Assembly (NCBI GenBank): GCA_002005505.1 | Contig: KV908390.1 | Location: forward strand, 257,501 to 267,500 | Direction of reading: 5' to 3' | Source of the DNA: Botryococcus braunii | Lineage: Eukaryota > Chlorophyta > Trebouxiophyceae | DNA length: 10,000 nt | In this document: positions 8,220 through 10,000 of the stretch, piece by piece | Layout: each line of letters starts with the position of its first letter | How positions within the stretch are numbered: the first letter of the stretch is position 1 | Made by a program: the position numbers and the translations under genes | Notes under the pieces: model-generated | Told to the model about the DNA's origin: nothing | Database searches by the model: none | Seen by the model: only the letters and a program-made list of their open reading frames with translations

Positions 8220-8253
8220 AGAGTTCGTCCCCTAAGTTAGAGGATCCGCCTTG

Positions 8254-8429
8254 CAGACGATAGTCCTTAGAATGTTAAGGTATTCGAGCATTGAGCAGAT
8301 GAGTCCCTCGTCTGTGTCGTGCTAACTTGCTTTGTGGACTTCATCCTCTGACTTGCGTTGTTTCGTAACTATAGGAGGTGTGATTGTCTATAGTTACAGT
8401 AAGCAGGGTTCGTGATGCCCCTGTCTTAC
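8254..8429 (+). other. Cluster of RNA hairpins before the polypurine tract
   Basis: Four potential stems lie close together. CAGATGAG (8296-8303) pairs with CTCGTCTG (8307-8314), 8 bp with one G-U and a TCC loop. An alternative long-range pairing joins CAGACGA (8254-8260) with TCGTCTG (8308-8314) and encloses CCTTA/TAAGG (8265-8269, 8276-8280). GTAACTATAG (8365-8374) pairs exactly with CTATAGTTAC (8388-8397). GTAAGCAGGG (8399-8408) pairs with CCCTG plus CTTAC (8419-8429) with one bulged T. The 8308-8314 arm has two partners, suggesting a switch. Packaging, RNA stability or reverse-transcription roles are possible but unproven. Confidence 0.5.
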
Positions 8430-8473
8430 GTTTGTGGCCCCATTGCCATAAACAACATCTCATAGCTTATGCC

Positions 8474-8486
8474 AAGGGGGAGGGCA
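8474..8486 (+). promoter_or_regulatory. Polypurine tract (plus-strand primer)
   Basis: AAGGGGGAGGG (8474-8484) plus CA touches the TGTAGC start of the 3' LTR. This is the expected RNase H-resistant primer for plus-strand synthesis in LTR elements. Confidence 0.9.
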
Positions 8487-8747
8487 TGTAGCATTTCCTA
8501 GGGTATAATGCTCTAGTATGGTCCTTGGCATTGCTCTTTGACTTGCCATGTGATCTGGATTCGCAGTACAACCTCGCTCAAGTAGTTCGCTCGGTTGCCC
8601 GACTACGCGTCTGTGGCAGTACAGTATAATTCAATCCACCCTGGGTTTAAGAGTACGCTTGCGAATCAATCATGTAACACTCTTTCGTTGCACACCACGA
8701 ACGTCTCAGTGTCTCATAAAACCCTCTTCCGCTTAGTTAACGCTACA
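8487..8747 (+). repeat. 3' LTR (261 bp)
   Basis: It matches the 5' LTR except G at 8709. Same TGTAGC and GCTACA ends; candidate TATAAT at 8504-8509 and 8625-8630. With one difference in 261 bp it supports a recent insertion. Confidence 0.97.
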
Positions 8748-8751
8748 GAGG
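8748..8751. repeat. Right target-site duplication, GAGG
   Basis: Equal to 2884-2887 on the other side of the element. Purine-rich flank continues to 8769, then a 10-bp palindrome GGAAGCTTCC (8765-8774). Confidence 0.55.
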
Positions 8752-8822
8752 GGAAGATAGAGGGGGAAGCTTCCGCAGGAGGAGCATCCAGCTAATGCAC
8801 GTGATCGCTGGTGTTTTGGGCT

Positions 8823-9125
8823 ATGGAGTTACAGGCATTACTTATAGCAGGGCCGAAGGGGCTGACTACTCTGAAAATTATCGATTCCGTCAACAAGTAT
8901 GGGCTGACAACCTATGACTTGCCGTGGCGGCCGGCCGCGAGGCGGGATCATCTCACCAAGCTTTGCGGCCGCAAGTCCGACTTCAACTTGATTGGGACAA
9001 ACAGGCGGATTGGATTCACCTACGCGCATGCTGTCTTTCCAAAAACAAAGGCCTCTCTGCAGGCGGAGTCCGAGGCACCTCCGGAGTCCCCCGCCACCCC
9101 TTATAATTCCAATCTGTCGCCATAG
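8823..9125 (+). CDS. Unrecognised 100-codon ORF, GC-rich, coding-like
   Basis: The frame is open from a TGA at 8802-8804 to TAG at 9123-9125; the first ATG is 8823. The only earlier start is GTG at 8811. I recognise no domain. The N-terminal third resembles an alpha-helical segment ([10 protein letters not shown]...[11 protein letters not shown]), the middle is basic ([18 protein letters not shown]), and the end is Glu/Pro/Ser-rich. Third positions favour G and C (AAG, TCC, GAC, TTC, CTG, GAG), unlike the Gypsy pol. It could be a gene exon, a fragment of another transposon, or chance in GC-rich DNA. It is not a continuation of the minus-strand pseudogene; minus-strand frames here show no RT motifs. 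Confidence 0.3.
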   Translation: MELQALLIAGPKGLTTLKIIDSVNKYGLTTYDLPWRPAARRDHLTKLCGRKSDFNLIGTNRRIGFTYAHAVFPKTKASLQAESEAPPESPATPYNSNLSP

Positions 9126-9202
9126 AGCCCTCGCCCATGGTATGAACTTTTTTACTTATCCTGAAGTGGCTTACACGCTTAGTTCTGTCTTACACGCTTC
9201 GC

Positions 9203-9223
9203 TGTGTGTGTGTGTGTGCGTGT

Positions 9224-9298
<75 letters not shown>

Positions 9299-9302
9299 TG
9301 TT

Positions 9303-9348
<46 letters not shown>

Positions 9349-9350
9349 TT
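9203..9350. repeat. (GT)n microsatellite
   Basis: GT/TG array with a few variants (GCG near 9219, TATG near 9227, and a CTGTTTGTTTG interruption at 9299-9308). Alternating purine-pyrimidine DNA of this length favours Z-DNA. Confidence 0.97.
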
Positions 9351-9447
9351 TTTTAATACTTTGAATAAATATTTAGAGCATTCCGAGGAAATCGCTGCCA
9401 TGCACTCAAGGTCCCCCAACATCATCATTTATAGTATCATCAAATAT

Positions 9448-9458
9448 ATACATACACG

Positions 9459-9511
<53 letters not shown>

Positions 9512-9597
9512 TACACACACATATATGTGTGTGTGTGTGTGTGTGCGTGTGCGCGTGCGCAATATGTGCGTGTGCGTGTGCGCAATATACATACACG

Positions 9598-9664
<67 letters not shown>

Positions 9665-9726
9665 CACATATACACACATATATATGTGTGTGCGTGTGCG
9701 TGTGCGTGTGCGTGTGCGTGTGCGCA

Positions 9727-9768
<42 letters not shown>

Positions 9769-9807
9769 GTGTGTGTGTGTGTGCGTGTGAGTGTGTGTGT
9801 GTGTGTG

Positions 9808-9866
<59 letters not shown>
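9448..9866. repeat. Compound (AT)n / (GT)n / (GTGTGC)n repeat with higher-order duplication
   Basis: Blocks in order are AT (9460-9502), a short CA block, GT (9528-9560) with GTGCGC, CGCAATAT, AT (9600-9660), CA/AT, GTGTGC (9688-9724), CGCAATAT again, and GT (9734-9863) with a TATATATG break near 9808. The string ATACATACACGCAA occurs at 9448 and 9587, giving a larger unit of about 139 bp. Reading frames through it are repeat artefacts. Confidence 0.93.
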
Positions 9867-10000
9867 ATAATTTGAAAGAGCCCTTTATTTTTTGTAGAGG
9901 CCACTTAAGAGTGGGCCTGCTTCGTACAGGATCCGAATTAACTCTTCCGGTTTAAACATGTCGTTTAACAGCCTGCGAAGTTAAGACCGGAAAAGCGTTT
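9867..10000. other. Right edge, no gene seen
   Basis: Unique sequence with no coding frame of note. GGCCACT and AGTGGGCC (about 9900-9917) form an imperfect hairpin around TTAAG. No domain, RNA gene or transposon end was recognised. Confidence 0.4.

Larger units (their letters stand above)
2888..8747 (+). mobile_element. Full-length Ty3/Gypsy chromovirus LTR retrotransposon, 5,860 bp
   Basis: The element has two 261-bp LTRs, a primer-binding site one base after the 5' LTR, gag, protease, RT, RNase H, integrase and chromodomain in the plus orientation, a 3' non-coding region and a polypurine tract touching the 3' LTR. The protease-RT-RNase H-integrase order defines Metaviridae (Ty3/Gypsy), and the chromodomain after integrase defines chromoviruses. 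The LTRs differ at one position (C at 3110, G at 8709), which indicates recent insertion. The coding region is broken in gag, near 4463, near 5360 and five times in 7165-7490, so this copy as read could not encode a complete set of proteins. No envelope gene is recognised. The closest lineage (fish sushi-like, fungal, plant or algal) needs an RT tree. Confidence 0.95.

Noticed and set aside
8296..8320. CAGATGAGTCC resembling a hammerhead ribozyme core, of interest because some LTR elements carry hammerheads
   Set aside because: The core needs CTGATGA and a following GAAA; here T is replaced by A and no GAAA is placed after stem II.
8925..8975. Rare-cutter sites (GGCCGGCC, GCGGCCGC, AAGCTT), and GTTTAAAC near 9950, suggesting cloning vector
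   Set aside because: They are embedded in a continuous open frame or native-looking sequence with no recognisable vector backbone; chance in GC-rich DNA is simpler.
9171..9904. Several long frames of Cys-Val, His-Thr or Ile-Tyr repeats on both strands
   Set aside because: They are translations of GT and AT microsatellites with no real composition or domain.

Overview
This looks like eukaryotic, most likely animal, nuclear DNA. There is no bacterial gene organisation. Long dinucleotide microsatellites of (GA)n, (GT)n and (AT)n are present, together with two retrotransposons of different classes in opposite orientations. The SSR load and the LINE-like family suggest an SSR-rich aquatic invertebrate such as a crustacean, mollusc or cnidarian. 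This is inference, and the species cannot be named from the sequence alone.

Layout. Bases 1-179 are a (GA)n microsatellite. Bases 180-1015 hold no recognisable gene but contain a strong 22-bp palindrome. Bases 1016-2622, on the minus strand, carry a decayed, 5'-truncated non-LTR retrotransposon: the segment after the RT palm, a linker, and a C-terminal CCHC plus restriction-like endonuclease domain. It has stops, one frameshift and lost zinc and catalytic residues. Its upstream end runs into a second (AG)n microsatellite (2627-2743) and a G-rich purine tract (2744-2887).

A complete Ty3/Gypsy LTR retrotransposon (2888-8747, plus strand) sits in that purine tract. It has two 261-bp LTRs differing at one position, 6-bp terminal inverted repeats, a 4-bp flanking duplication (GAGG), a primer-binding site and a polypurine tract. 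Between them are gag (broken), an unrecognised pre-protease reading frame, protease, reverse transcriptase, RNase H, integrase and a C-terminal chromodomain. The order protease-RT-RNase H-integrase-chromodomain makes it a chromovirus. The coding region is not intact: gag is cut short, there are single-base frame changes near 4463 and 5360, and five lie between 7165 and 7490. Yet the LTRs are almost identical, so the breaks are either very recent, inherited from the copied template, or sequence errors.

The most interesting features are inside this element. A CpG-rich LTR/gag section switches abruptly near 3740 to CpG-poor pro-pol, and CpG returns near 7260, which suggests a chimeric element. 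The 3' non-coding region of about 760 bp holds three hairpins at exact 26-bp spacing with varied stems and an almost constant loop, a perfect G-quadruplex motif, and a cluster of hairpins just before the polypurine tract.

Right of the element, 8823-9125 is an unassigned 100-codon reading frame with coding-like, GC-rich codon use. Bases 9203-9866 are mostly alternating purine-pyrimidine repeats, including a higher-order duplication of about 139 bp. The last 134 bases hold nothing recognisable.
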